A stretch of 64,000 nt of DNA from CAYTZN01 sp964442495 (GTDB lineage Bacteria > Pseudomonadota > Gammaproteobacteria > Legionellales > Legionellaceae), in NCBI GenBank assembly GCA_964442495.1, contig CAYTZN010000004.1, forward strand, positions 1 through 64,000, in the 5' to 3' direction. Each line of letters begins with the position of its first letter. The first letter of the stretch is position 1. Positions 36,606-45,405 of this stretch are shown here, in pieces. Below the pieces are notes generated by a model, which saw nothing but the letters and a program-made list of their open reading frames with translations, ran no database searches and was not told the DNA's origin. The position numbers were made by a program, and so were the translations under genes.

Positions 36606-38537
36606 AGTGAAACCATTAAAGATATGTAATGCATATAAATAGGTATAAATTTGCGCTTGTGAATGATCAGCTGGTACATACACCGGCGGGCAAGCAGGAT
36701 TTATGAGGCATGCTAACCGTTGGTAACTAAAGGGCGATACGACTTGAAAGTTATTTTCATCCAGTTTAATCGCATTTAAAATTTTTGACGGATAAGTCTG
36801 GTTTAAAAGATCAAAATTATTGGGGCTTACAATGGAATCATGTGAGAGTGCAATGATACTGACGGAACTTGCGCCATTTGCAGTAAGATTGACATCAGCT
36901 GCTTCTAATACTTGACGCAATGCAGGGCTATTACGAAAGTCCACATAGCTTGTTAATGGAATGCCCGTGTTATGCAAAGAAACGGCTAAAAGTGCTAAAT
37001 TTCGGGAAGAGACATACTCACCTGCTCGCTTACCCAAAGAACTATTTAACACTTGAGATGCCGGCGAATTATTCGCTTGATTAAATGCCTCTAGTAAGTT
37101 TAGATTTTGGCCGTTAATATTGCATTGTGATTGAGATTGGTTTGCATCACATTTCATATTATAGAAATTTTTATTAAAGACGCTGTCGTAATTTCCTCCT
37201 TGAGAATAGGTGGCATAAGACAAAAATGCATCAGCTGTTAATAAAGGTTTACTTAAATTGGTTAGCGATTGCGATTGAATGTTAAATCTATTCGTTGCGT
37301 CTTTGACTACATCATCGAATAAAAAATCTGCAGTGACTTGTGATGTACTATAAGCCCCTGATAGCCCAACGGAGTGTGTTAGTTGGTAAAATGAATTTAA
37401 TACTCCAGAGTTTTCCATAATATAAGTATTAAACCACAATGAGTAAGCGCCCCCTTCAGAATAGCCTAATGAAAACACGTTGAGGTGATCGGCGTTTAAG
37501 TTGTATGCATATTTAGTTTCAAGTTTGCTTAAAAAACTGGGAGAATTCAGCATGTCTATAGCCGTTTTTGCACTAACTTTTGGGTACAGTACATAAGGGT
37601 GCACGTTTTGGTAATCATCTCCCATGCCCACATAATCAGGCATGGCCACAATATACCCTTGTGAGGCAAACGTTGCCGCGACCAATTGAGTTCCTGAAAA
37701 ATTAATGTTGGACCCTACGGACGCTTTGTCAAATTGCGTGCCTTCAAAATAAACCACAACGCCTTTAACTTGGTCTTTAGTAATACCATTTGGCATGATA
37801 AGCCCGCCTGAGACATTAAATGATGTGTCGCCTTCTGGTAAGGGTACGGTTGTTTGATAACTTATTTTTTGAAATTCAACAGCTTGGATGCCCAGCGGGT
37901 TATTTATAATCGGTGCATCGTTAAGATTAAAATGACCTGTTTCGGGTTGCTGCCTAACATATTGGATTAATGTTTGGCATTCAGGTGAATTTAATGTCAC
38001 ATTATGTTGTGTGTTAAATTGGCAAAATTGGCTATCAAATATTTCTTCTAGCATTCCCACAGTGATATTCAGTGGGTCAGGAATTAGGGGAGGTAGTGTG
38101 TCTATCATGTTGGTAGGGCTTATGCTGATGGCAATCACGGGATTGGTGGTTGATACCGATAGAAAATTTAATTCGTTAAGTGTTGTGGTGACTTTGGGTG
38201 TCAAAGAACTGAATGAAAATAATCCATAGCCATTATTAGTGGTCTGTGTGCTTAATCCTAAGTTTTCCAGGGTAAATTCAGGTGTATTGACCTTAATGCC
38301 TGCATAAGGATAAAGATGGTTTGGTATGGTGGGTGTTATACTCAGTGTTGAGCTATGGCTTAAGTAATTTTGGCAACTTAAAGGCTGTTTTCCTCGTGCA
38401 TTAAGACACATGGTAAGGCTGATTTCTCCGGGGGCCCCGGACTCACTGATTTGAAATAAAGGCCCTGTTGTGGCATTCATAAGCGGGCTTAATAAAAAAA
38501 ATAAAATATAGAGGCTAGTGTTTCTTTTCTGCTTCAT
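36591..38537 (-). CDS. Secreted alpha/beta-hydrolase (lipase/esterase-like)
   Basis: A 648-aa exported protein. After a signal peptide of about 20 residues comes a Ser/Thr-rich beta module (LTMCLNARGKQPLSCQNYL, NHLYPYAGIKVNTPEF), a type I associate with Legionella secreted proteins. An alpha/beta-hydrolase follows, with strand-turn VVVYFEGTQF, DYVGMGDD and nucleophile elbow LGYSEGGAYS (Ser about 370), as in secretory lipases. Candidate acid and base residues are the Asp in LSHDSIVSP and the His in PADHSQAQ. Substrate unknown. The first ATG (38543) abuts the AGG of the Shine-Dalgarno, so the ATG at 38537 is preferred. It converges on phhA. Type II secretion is plausible but inferred. Confidence 0.75.
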   Translation of the reverse strand: MKQKRNTSLYILFFLLSPLMNATTGPLFQISESGAPGEISLTMCLNARGKQPLSCQNYLSHSSTLSITPTIPNHLYPYAGIKVNTPEFTLENLGLSTQTTNNGYGLFSFSSLTPKVTTTLNELNFLSVSTTNPVIAISISPTNMIDTLPPLIPDPLNITVGMLEEIFDSQFCQFNTQHNVTLNSPECQTLIQYVRQQPETGHFNLNDAPIINNPLGIQAVEFQKISYQTTVPLPEGDTSFNVSGGLIMPNGITKDQVKGVVVYFEGTQFDKASVGSNINFSGTQLVAATFASQGYIVAMPDYVGMGDDYQNVHPYVLYPKVSAKTAIDMLNSPSFLSKLETKYAYNLNADHLNVFSLGYSEGGAYSLWFNTYIMENSGVLNSFYQLTHSVGLSGAYSTSQVTADFLFDDVVKDATNRFNIQSQSLTNLSKPLLTADAFLSYATYSQGGNYDSVFNKNFYNMKCDANQSQSQCNINGQNLNLLEAFNQANNSPASQVLNSSLGKRAGEYVSSRNLALLAVSLHNTGIPLTSYVDFRNSPALRQVLEAADVNLTANGASSVSIIALSHDSIVSPNNFDLLNQTYPSKILNAIKLDENNFQVVSPFSYQRLACLINPACPPVYVPADHSQAQIYTYLYALHIFNGFTPALH

Positions 38538-38771
38538 TTTCATCCTGGGTAGTGTTCATGACAGAGATTGTTTATTGCATTTTCTAAGTTATTTTTCAAA
38601 CACCATATTACCTAGCTGGAGCATGCTAGGGCAACTATTTTTAGGTCGATGCTACGTTGATGAATGAGATAGCCGCGCTAGTTCTAGGCTTAAGGATTGT
38701 AATGATTTCGGACTCTTGTTAATATCGTTGCACCTTTTGTGTTCATTGGCTTTTTTGTCAAGGAGCATCGT

Positions 38772-39428
38772 TTGATAAAAGTACTAATTGTTGATGACCA
38801 TGCGTTGGTGCGAATGGGTATTCGACGATTATTAGATGATTTACCCGACATTGATGTGGTCGCCGAGGCTGAAAACGGGGAAACCGCTTTGGCCTTGGTA
38901 AAACTGCATCGGCCTGACGTGGTGTTGCTCGACATGAAAATGCCAGGCATAGATGGTTGGGAGGTCACTCGACGTCTTAAAAAGACCAATCCAGAAGTCA
39001 ACGTCATTGCAGTTACTGCGTTAAGCACGGAACCTCTTCCCAGTCGTGTGTTGCAATTGGGTGCTATGGGCTACCTTACCAAAGAGTCTGGGCCCGAAGA
39101 AATGGCGGCAGCTATCCGTAAAGTGGTCAACGGTGAAAAATATTTAAGTGCTGAAATTGCACAGAAAATGGCAATCAATAGTTTACAAGCCCCTCAAGAG
39201 ACGCCTTTTGATTTGCTTTCTGAGCGCGAAATGCAAGTCATGCTCATGATAACCAGCGGCATGAACGTTCAAGATATCGCTGATAGATTATTTTTAAGCA
39301 GCAAAACCATTAACGGTTATCGCTACCGTATGTTTGAAAAGCTTTGTATTAAAAATGATGTTGAATTGACCTACTTGGCGATGAAGCATCGTATCATTGA
39401 GCAACCTCATGAGGCCATACAAGAGTAA
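38772..39428 (+). CDS. letA: Response regulator LetA (GacA/UvrY family), TTG start
   Basis: NarL-type regulator with an N-terminal receiver and C-terminal HTH. In Legionella the LetA/LetS system switches on the transmissive, virulent phase through RsmY/RsmZ RNAs that titrate CsrA. The receiver has D8-D9, phospho-acceptor D54 in LLDMKMPG, the conserved Thr in VTAL and Lys in TKES; the HTH (LSSKTINGYRYRMFEKL) is complete. AAGGAG lies 6 bases before a TTG at 38772, giving 218 aa, the exact E. coli UvrY length, whereas the frame extended to 38739 adds residues unlike the family. The stop overlaps the uvrC ATG by one base (TAATG). Confidence 0.93.
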   Translation: MIKVLIVDDHALVRMGIRRLLDDLPDIDVVAEAENGETALALVKLHRPDVVLLDMKMPGIDGWEVTRRLKKTNPEVNVIAVTALSTEPLPSRVLQLGAMGYLTKESGPEEMAAAIRKVVNGEKYLSAEIAQKMAINSLQAPQETPFDLLSEREMQVMLMITSGMNVQDIADRLFLSSKTINGYRYRMFEKLCIKNDVELTYLAMKHRIIEQPHEAIQE

Positions 39429-41284
39429 TGAGCGACAAGCCCGAACCTCTTTCTACTGATTTAAGTACTTTTCTAATTAACCTTACGACCGCGCCCGGTG
39501 TCTATCGGATGTTGAACAGTGAAGGAGATGTGCTTTATGTGGGCAAAGCTTCTAATTTAAAAAAACGGGTTACAAGTTATTTTAATAAGCACAACAGTGG
39601 CGTTAAAACCCGCTCCTTGGTGAGCCAAATTGCAGCTATTGACGTCAGCATTACCCGCAGTGAAACAGAAGCACTCCTTTTAGAGAGCAGCTTAATCAAA
39701 GCGTTGCAACCAAAATACAATGTGCTGATGCGCGATGATAAATCTTACCCCTATATTCATGTGTCTCACTCCACGCCTTTTCCAAGGCTTGAGTTGATTC
39801 GTAGTAAGAAAAAACCTCACAACGGGGATTTTTTTGGTCCATACCCAAGTGTTGCTGCTGTTCGAGAAACATTAAATATTATTCAAAAAGTATTTAAAAT
39901 ACGAAATTGTAGCGATAGTTATTTTAGTGCCCGGTCAAGACCTTGTTTACAATATCAAATCAAACGGTGCACGGCCCCTTGTACAAACTACATTAGCGTT
40001 CATGATTATCAGCAATCGGTGTTGGATGCCACTCGATTTTTACAAGGTAAGTGCCAGCAAATTTTGCAAGAGCTTGCACATCGAATGGAGGATGCCGTTG
40101 CGCGCTTAGCCTTTGAGGAAGCGGCCTTTATCCGCGATCAAATCAAACAATTGCGTTTAGTCCAAGAGCAGCAAGGCGTGGTGAAGTTGCGAGGCGATGC
40201 CGATGTGATTGCTATTGAAGCACGTTTAGGGTTTGCTTGTGTGCAATGCGTGAGCGTGCGCGAAGGACAAGTGTTGGCAAGTAGCTGTTTTTTCCCTTCA
40301 GTCCCTAAAAAAGCATTGGTTGATGATGAGAATGCATCTTTATGGCAGCAGGTGTTTGCCGCTTTTATTGCTTATTATTACCTTGAAACATCTGAGCGCA
40401 TACCTGCTCTTATTGTCACCCATCACGTGGTTGACGATCATCAGGCATTAGAAGCGATGTTGAGTGAGCTGCGTGGTAAAGCGTGTAAAATTCAAATGTC
40501 ACCAAGGGGCATTAAAGCACGATGGCTAGATTTTGCTCTTAACAATTTAAACATGTCCATTAATGAGCACATGACGTCTGATGCATTGATAAAAGCTCGC
40601 TATCAAGCGTTAGGCGTTCTTTTAGAGCGGTCTTTGCCCATCCGTCGAATGGAGTGTTTTGATATTAGTCATACCCAAGGGGATGAAACGGTAGCGTCTT
40701 GCGTGGTATTTGATGCAAAAGGACCCAATAGGCGCCAATACCGGCGTTTTAACATCACAGGCATCACCCCAGGCGATGATTACGCTGCCATGGAGCAAGC
40801 TATTTCACGGCGCTTTAAGTGTTTGATAGAAGAGGACAATTTACCAGATATTTTGATTGTTGATGGCGGTAAAGGCCAGATCACTGTTGCTGAGAGGGTG
40901 TTTGCTGCGTTAAAAATTGAAGGTGTCACATTGGTTGGTATTGCAAAAGGCCCCGACCGTAAGGCCGGTTGGGAGCGTTTAATGTTAGCAGGCAGTCCTC
41001 ACGAAAGGACACTACCTGAAGATTCACCCGCACTTCATCTCTTACAACATATCCGTGATGAAGCGCATCGGTTTGCCATCACAACGCATCGAAAAAAGCG
41101 TGAGAAAAAAAGCTTGGATTCGACACTAGAGGCTATTGCAGGGGTTGGCGCTAAACGACGTCGAGCGTTGCTTAGCCGATTTGGCGGGTTGCGTGAGCTG
41201 GCTAAAGCACCCATAGAAGAAATTGCTAAAGTGCATGGTATTAGCCAAGCCTTGGCTGTACGAATTTATGAGCATTTTCATTAG
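39428..41284 (+). CDS. uvrC: Excinuclease ABC subunit C
   Basis: UvrC makes both incisions in nucleotide excision repair. The 618-aa protein has the N-terminal GIY-YIG nuclease (APGVYRM...VLYVGKASNLKKRVTSYF), the Cys cluster in RPCLQYQIKRCTAPC, a UVR motif that binds UvrB (FEEAAFIRDQIKQL), the RNase H-like 5' nuclease (ECFDISHTQGDETVASCVVF, LIVDGGKGQ) and C-terminal helix-hairpin-helix repeats (IAGVGAKRRRALLSRFGG). Translationally coupled to letA, an arrangement shared with E. coli uvrY-uvrC. Confidence 0.97.
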   Translation: MSDKPEPLSTDLSTFLINLTTAPGVYRMLNSEGDVLYVGKASNLKKRVTSYFNKHNSGVKTRSLVSQIAAIDVSITRSETEALLLESSLIKALQPKYNVLMRDDKSYPYIHVSHSTPFPRLELIRSKKKPHNGDFFGPYPSVAAVRETLNIIQKVFKIRNCSDSYFSARSRPCLQYQIKRCTAPCTNYISVHDYQQSVLDATRFLQGKCQQILQELAHRMEDAVARLAFEEAAFIRDQIKQLRLVQEQQGVVKLRGDADVIAIEARLGFACVQCVSVREGQVLASSCFFPSVPKKALVDDENASLWQQVFAAFIAYYYLETSERIPALIVTHHVVDDHQALEAMLSELRGKACKIQMSPRGIKARWLDFALNNLNMSINEHMTSDALIKARYQALGVLLERSLPIRRMECFDISHTQGDETVASCVVFDAKGPNRRQYRRFNITGITPGDDYAAMEQAISRRFKCLIEEDNLPDILIVDGGKGQITVAERVFAALKIEGVTLVGIAKGPDRKAGWERLMLAGSPHERTLPEDSPALHLLQHIRDEAHRFAITTHRKKREKKSLDSTLEAIAGVGAKRRRALLSRFGGLRELAKAPIEEIAKVHGISQALAVRIYEHFH

Positions 41285-41310
41285 AGTAAATTGTCAACAG
41301 CCATAGCCAG

Positions 41311-41760
41311 TTACAGATTAAAACCCAACTGACGCCAGGCCTCAAAAAGCACAATAGCAACGGCGTTGGATAAATTAAGACTGCGACTGGTAGGTAACAT
41401 TGGAATTCGAATGGCGGTGTATTTTTCCAAAAAAATTGAAGGTAAGCCGCGTGTTTCAGGTCCAAAAAGTAGCATGTCTTCTGCTTGATACTGAATATCA
41501 GTGTGGTTTTTTTTGGCCTTTGTCGAGCATGCAAAGATGCGACGCTCTGCATTCCTTTCTATAAAATGTTCGGCATTGTCATAGTGAGCAATGTTTGCCC
41601 ACTCATGATAATCTAGTCCAGCCCGCCGCATGCGCTTGTCCTCTAAGGCAAAGCCTAACGGGTGAATTAAATGCAGCTGTGCGCCACTATTGGCGCACAG
41701 ACGTATAATATTTCCAGTGTTTGGAGGAATTTCAGGTTCTAGGAGTGCTATATGTAGCAT
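41311..41760 (-). CDS. trmL: tRNA (cytidine/uridine-34-2'-O)-methyltransferase
   Basis: SPOUT-class enzyme that 2'-O-methylates the wobble base of two tRNA(Leu) species. The 149-aa protein starts MLHIALLEPEIPPNTGNIIRLCANSG and contains the knot motifs LLFGPETRGLP and RSLNLSNAVAIVLFEAWRQ, matching E. coli TrmL (YibK). Its start lies 29 bases inside the 3' end of mlaA, so it depends on that transcript. It converges with uvrC. Confidence 0.94.
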   Translation of the reverse strand: MLHIALLEPEIPPNTGNIIRLCANSGAQLHLIHPLGFALEDKRMRRAGLDYHEWANIAHYDNAEHFIERNAERRIFACSTKAKKNHTDIQYQAEDMLLFGPETRGLPSIFLEKYTAIRIPMLPTSRSLNLSNAVAIVLFEAWRQLGFNL

Positions 41761-42544
41761 TTTTAGCCGTGGTTAGAGGAAATTTCGGTGCAACTACGGG
41801 TTGCTCAGGGGTGGTTGATAGAACACTATCATCATCTTCATCACCCACATACAATTCGCCGGTATCAGCTTGCTCACCTGTAATGAGGTAATTACGATGT
41901 TGAAGATAAGCGTCTCGTATAAAGGCATATTTATCTAATGCTTCATCAATAAAACGGTCCGTTTCAAGCATTTGTGAGCGTAAATCAATGTAACGAAGCC
42001 CTAGAAGTCCATAAAGAACATAGTTTGAACGGATGTAGGGGTAAGGCGTAAAGAGTGCGTAGTCGAACATCAAACCCATGCCATCACGAAAGGTGCTGGG
42101 GCCAAGCAGGGGAATAACAAAATAAGGTGATTTTTTATCTCCCCATTTTGCAAAGGTTAAACCCATGTCGTTACTGTGTTGAGGCAACTGAAAGGTGCTG
42201 GCTGGGTCAAAGATACCCCCGATACCAATGGTCGAGTTAGCAATAAAGCGCCATGTATCTTTAATTGCATAAGTCCACTCGGCTTGTAATAGATCGTTCG
42301 CCACCGTGGGTAACATGTTCACGTTATTGTAGGCATTGTTGATTCCCGCACGGATGGGCGAGGGAATTATTTTTTTGTAAAGTTTTGCCGGTGGTCTTAA
42401 TACATAAGAATCAAAAACGGTATTGAATGCATGAATTTTTCGGTTAACACGCTCATAGGGGTCGTTAGGATTATTCCCTTGAGAGGCGCAAGCTGATAAA
42501 AGCAAGCTGCTGGCTATGGCGGTAAGTGTAGTGATTAAACGCAT
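41732..42544 (-). CDS. mlaA: Outer-membrane lipoprotein MlaA (VacJ)
   Basis: MlaA forms a ring in the outer membrane that removes misplaced phospholipids and hands them to the Mla system. The 270-aa precursor has a lipobox LLSAC with acylated Cys at 19, the early NDPYERVNRKIHAFN signature and the membrane-embedded middle (GIGGIFDPAS, GLTFAKWG, VIPLLGPSTFRDGMG). The C-terminal acidic tail (DEDDDSVLSTTPEQP) is outside the core. None of the mlaBCDEF genes is adjacent, as in E. coli where mlaA is unlinked. Confidence 0.95.
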   Translation of the reverse strand: MRLITTLTAIASSLLLSACASQGNNPNDPYERVNRKIHAFNTVFDSYVLRPPAKLYKKIIPSPIRAGINNAYNNVNMLPTVANDLLQAEWTYAIKDTWRFIANSTIGIGGIFDPASTFQLPQHSNDMGLTFAKWGDKKSPYFVIPLLGPSTFRDGMGLMFDYALFTPYPYIRSNYVLYGLLGLRYIDLRSQMLETDRFIDEALDKYAFIRDAYLQHRNYLITGEQADTGELYVGDEDDDSVLSTTPEQPVVAPKFPLTTAKNATYSTPRT

Positions 42545-42603
42545 TAAATACTTTTTTGGGTGGCTGAAGATCTATGTTACACCAGATTGTTAGGCTTTAA
42601 AAC

Positions 42604-42642
42604 CAATGATACATACCGCATTTAATGCGGTATGTATCATTG
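42604..42642 (-). terminator. 18-bp perfect hairpin with 3-nt loop
   Basis: Arms 42604-42621 and 42625-42642 are exact reverse complements around a TTA loop, the longest perfect stem in the window. It lies 57 bp after the stop of the amidotransferase-like gene and 60 bp before the mlaA start, followed on the minus strand by GTTTT. Terminator for the upstream gene is the simplest reading. Confidence 0.65.
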
Positions 42643-42698
42643 TAATGACGGGTATTTATTGATGTACATTGTGATTTGATAGTTCTCAAGAGCGAAAC

Positions 42699-44201
42699 TT
42701 AATGCTTCAGTCTAGATTCGTCGGTGTTTTCTTCATTTTTTTTCCACAATTTTCCCGGAGTTTCTTTAAACAACACAGCAGGTTTTGGATAGGGTTCTTG
42801 CAAATGATTATTGTCTTTTATCTCTGGGCCAGCACTTTGAGCTGTGGTGCTTTTTAAAATACAGCTAAATGATTCTTTTTGTTCAATATCTAACTTTGAA
42901 GTGGGATCTGGTTGGTGATTTTCTTTTTCTTTTAAAATTTTAACTCTTTGGTTCGTTAAATAGTCGGAAATTTTATTTCGGATGAAAACTTTTATTTTGT
43001 CTAGTAATATTGTTAAAGGCTTGATTAAAATTGCCAACAGTGCTCCTGCACTAGCGCCAATTGCAGCCCCAATCAAAATGGAGGATAAGGTCGCGACAGC
43101 TCCAGTTATTTTAATAGTGGCGAGAGCTGAAAGAAATCCGGCTGGTGGAAATAGGCTAAAGAGTATTGCGGAAATAATGACGCCGGTAATAACAATGCCG
43201 ATCATTATTTTTTTAGTTTCATCAGCCGACCTATTTTTTCTTTTTGCGCCGCCTTTGTTTTGTTCTTTAGGATTTTTAATGTTGGCTTTTTGATGACTGT
43301 CTTCAATTGGCAAATCATTTTTGGCTTTGGCAGATTTTAATAATGGTGTTGATGTTATTAACTCTTCGAGCATGGATTTTTTATGGTTGTAAGCTTGTCC
43401 TGCGGCTTTTAAGTACTCAAATATTTTAATATCTTGTTTCGACTCTGCTTCCGTTGTTTTATATATAAATTCTGAGCCGGGTAAACCATAGATACTGACT
43501 TCCGGGTGAAATTGAGTGGTTATAATGGGCGCACCATGAATCGATTCTGCTGCTTCATTTAATTTTCCATCACTCGCTGTGGCTGCGGTTTTAAATCCTT
43601 CACCTAATGTTTCAACTGCTTGATTGTGAGCACCAAAATATTCTTTTCTTAATACGTCTGCATCCGCAATTTTGGGATTAAGGATTTTTTTAAGTAAAGA
43701 GTCAGCGTTAAATGTAATAGCATCATAATTCATGAACCTTTGTTTATCTAACTCGGTGGAGTTCAAATTTTTAATGGTTCCTCCACCATAGACAGCGACC
43801 ACCTGATGTCCGCCACAAACACCCATCACAGGCATTCCTTTTTGAACAGCAACATGGAGTAGGGCCAATTCTGCAATTGTACGAGATAAGTCGTAGGTGT
43901 TTTCTGCCGTTTGTTCTTGGTTAAAAAGTGACGGATCAATCATTGCACCATTGCCTGAAAGAGCCAGACAATCAATAGATTGAAGAAAGGCTTCAGCCTT
44001 CGCTTTTGCATGGGCAAATAAATTTTTTCGTCCCTCTAGGGTTTGATAAGAGGCATTGAACTCTTCATTAGAAATATCCCTCATTATTTCTCTGTAGTCT
44101 GCGTCTATTACTTCGCAATTTACACTAGCGAATGACTTTTTAAGAGAAAGAACACTAGCGCCACCTACTTCAGAACTATATGTTACTGCTACCCGAATCA
44201 T
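42699..44201 (-). CDS. Class I glutamine amidotransferase-like protein fused to a membrane domain
   Basis: A 500-aa protein in two parts. Residues 1-275 resemble peptidase C26 / gamma-glutamyl-GABA hydrolase-type GATase1 proteins: the nucleophile elbow GVCGGHQ (C129) and the TTQFHPEVS motif (H232, E234) are intact, so hydrolase activity is possible. After a Lys-rich linker (NPKEQNKGGAKRKNRS), two hydrophobic segments follow (about 332-352 and 365-395), then a ~100-residue charged cytosolic-type tail ending NEENTDESRLKH. The frame opens 17 codons earlier, but the family begins at MIRVAVTY and GGGTGAT fits the ATG at 44201. A GATase1 joined to a membrane hairpin is unusual; an effector role is inferred. 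Confidence 0.75.
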   Translation of the reverse strand: MIRVAVTYSSEVGGASVLSLKKSFASVNCEVIDADYREIMRDISNEEFNASYQTLEGRKNLFAHAKAKAEAFLQSIDCLALSGNGAMIDPSLFNQEQTAENTYDLSRTIAELALLHVAVQKGMPVMGVCGGHQVVAVYGGGTIKNLNSTELDKQRFMNYDAITFNADSLLKKILNPKIADADVLRKEYFGAHNQAVETLGEGFKTAATASDGKLNEAAESIHGAPIITTQFHPEVSIYGLPGSEFIYKTTEAESKQDIKIFEYLKAAGQAYNHKKSMLEELITSTPLLKSAKAKNDLPIEDSHQKANIKNPKEQNKGGAKRKNRSADETKKIMIGIVITGVIISAILFSLFPPAGFLSALATIKITGAVATLSSILIGAAIGASAGALLAILIKPLTILLDKIKVFIRNKISDYLTNQRVKILKEKENHQPDPTSKLDIEQKESFSCILKSTTAQSAGPEIKDNNHLQEPYPKPAVLFKETPGKLWKKNEENTDESRLKH

Positions 44202-44337
44202 TTTGATCACCCACACATACAAATAGAGCCTAATTTGATTATATTGTAACAATATTAAGCAAATATTAAGTGGGTGAAATTTATTCAGTTATTGGTGGGG
44301 GAGTAGGTGACACCCTAATGAAAGAGCGCTTTTATTT

Positions 44338-45297
44338 TTAACTAGCCTCCAAACCCTGTTGCAGTATTTCCATGCTGGCATCAACGAGCGCATCAATAAT
44401 ACCGGCTTCGCGATCAGAATGGCCTGCATCACGTACAATGCGAAGGTTTGATGCGGGTAGTTGTTGGTGGAGTGACCAAGCACCAACCAGTGGACACACC
44501 ATGTCGTAGCGTCCATGAACCATATAGGCGGGGATATGACGGATTTTGTGGGCATTCGTCAAAACTTGATTCTCGCTGATAAAATAGTTATGACAAATAT
44601 AATAAGATTCTAATGTTGCTAATGCTAAAGCAAAATGAGGCTCGCTGTATTGATCAATCACACTTGAGTGCGGTTGCAAACTGTTGCAATGTGCTTGCCA
44701 TAATGCCCAATTTTTAGCCGCGGCCATGCGGGCAAGCTCATTCGGACCTTGTAAGCATTCGCTATAGTATGCGGGTATATTGTTCATGTTTTCAGCAGGA
44801 ATATTGTTGATAAACGATTGCCAGTAATCCGGGTATATTTGACAAGCCCCCCTTTTGTAAAACCATTCAATGTCTTCTTTTCGACCTAAATACACTTGGT
44901 GCAGTAATAAGGCCTTAACGTGTTGAGGGTATGTTTCCGCATAGAGCAAGGCCAGCAATGAGCCCCAGCCGCCACCAAACAAAACAAAGGATTTTAGCCT
45001 TAAAAACGCACGAATGGTTTCAATGTCATCGAGCAATTCTTGTGTGGTGTTATGGAGAGTGGTGCCATGTGGTGTAGAGCGGCCTGCTCCGCGTTGATCA
45101 AAAATAATAATGCGGTAACGTTGGGGGTCAAAGAACCGTCTTAAATGTGGGTCGCCCGCCGCGCCAGGCCCCGGGTGGAGAGCAATCACAGGGACTCCCT
45201 CGGGGTTCCCTAGCTCTTCAACATATAGCACATGGGGTGAACGGACTGAAACTTCATGACAGGCATAAGGTTTTATCGAAGGATAGAGCGTGTGCAT
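44338..45297 (-). CDS. pip: Proline iminopeptidase homologue lacking the nucleophilic Ser
   Basis: Alpha/beta-hydrolase of the S33 family, which removes N-terminal Pro from peptides. The 319-aa protein aligns throughout: HPGPGAAGDPHLRRFFDPQRYRIIIFDQRGAGRS, the cap domain (WALWQAH, EPHFALALATLESYYICHNYF), the acid Asp in VHGRYDMVCP and the His in AGHSDRE. However, the nucleophile elbow, normally GGSWGS, reads GGGWGS: the Ser codon AGC appears as GGC. As read, the enzyme should be inactive on normal substrates. The frame is otherwise intact. The start is ATG 45297 because AGGT is 6 bases before it but abuts the earlier ATG at 45303. Confidence 0.88.
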   Translation of the reverse strand: MHTLYPSIKPYACHEVSVRSPHVLYVEELGNPEGVPVIALHPGPGAAGDPHLRRFFDPQRYRIIIFDQRGAGRSTPHGTTLHNTTQELLDDIETIRAFLRLKSFVLFGGGWGSLLALLYAETYPQHVKALLLHQVYLGRKEDIEWFYKRGACQIYPDYWQSFINNIPAENMNNIPAYYSECLQGPNELARMAAAKNWALWQAHCNSLQPHSSVIDQYSEPHFALALATLESYYICHNYFISENQVLTNAHKIRHIPAYMVHGRYDMVCPLVGAWSLHQQLPASNLRIVRDAGHSDREAGIIDALVDASMEILQQGLEAS

Positions 45298-45405
45298 AAA
45301 CATACCTATGGTTTTTAAAATCCATTGTATAGCTTAAAGGTCTAGATTGGCAAAATTTGAATAAATTGATGATAATGCGCTTATTATTTTTAAGTGGGAT
45401 GATGT

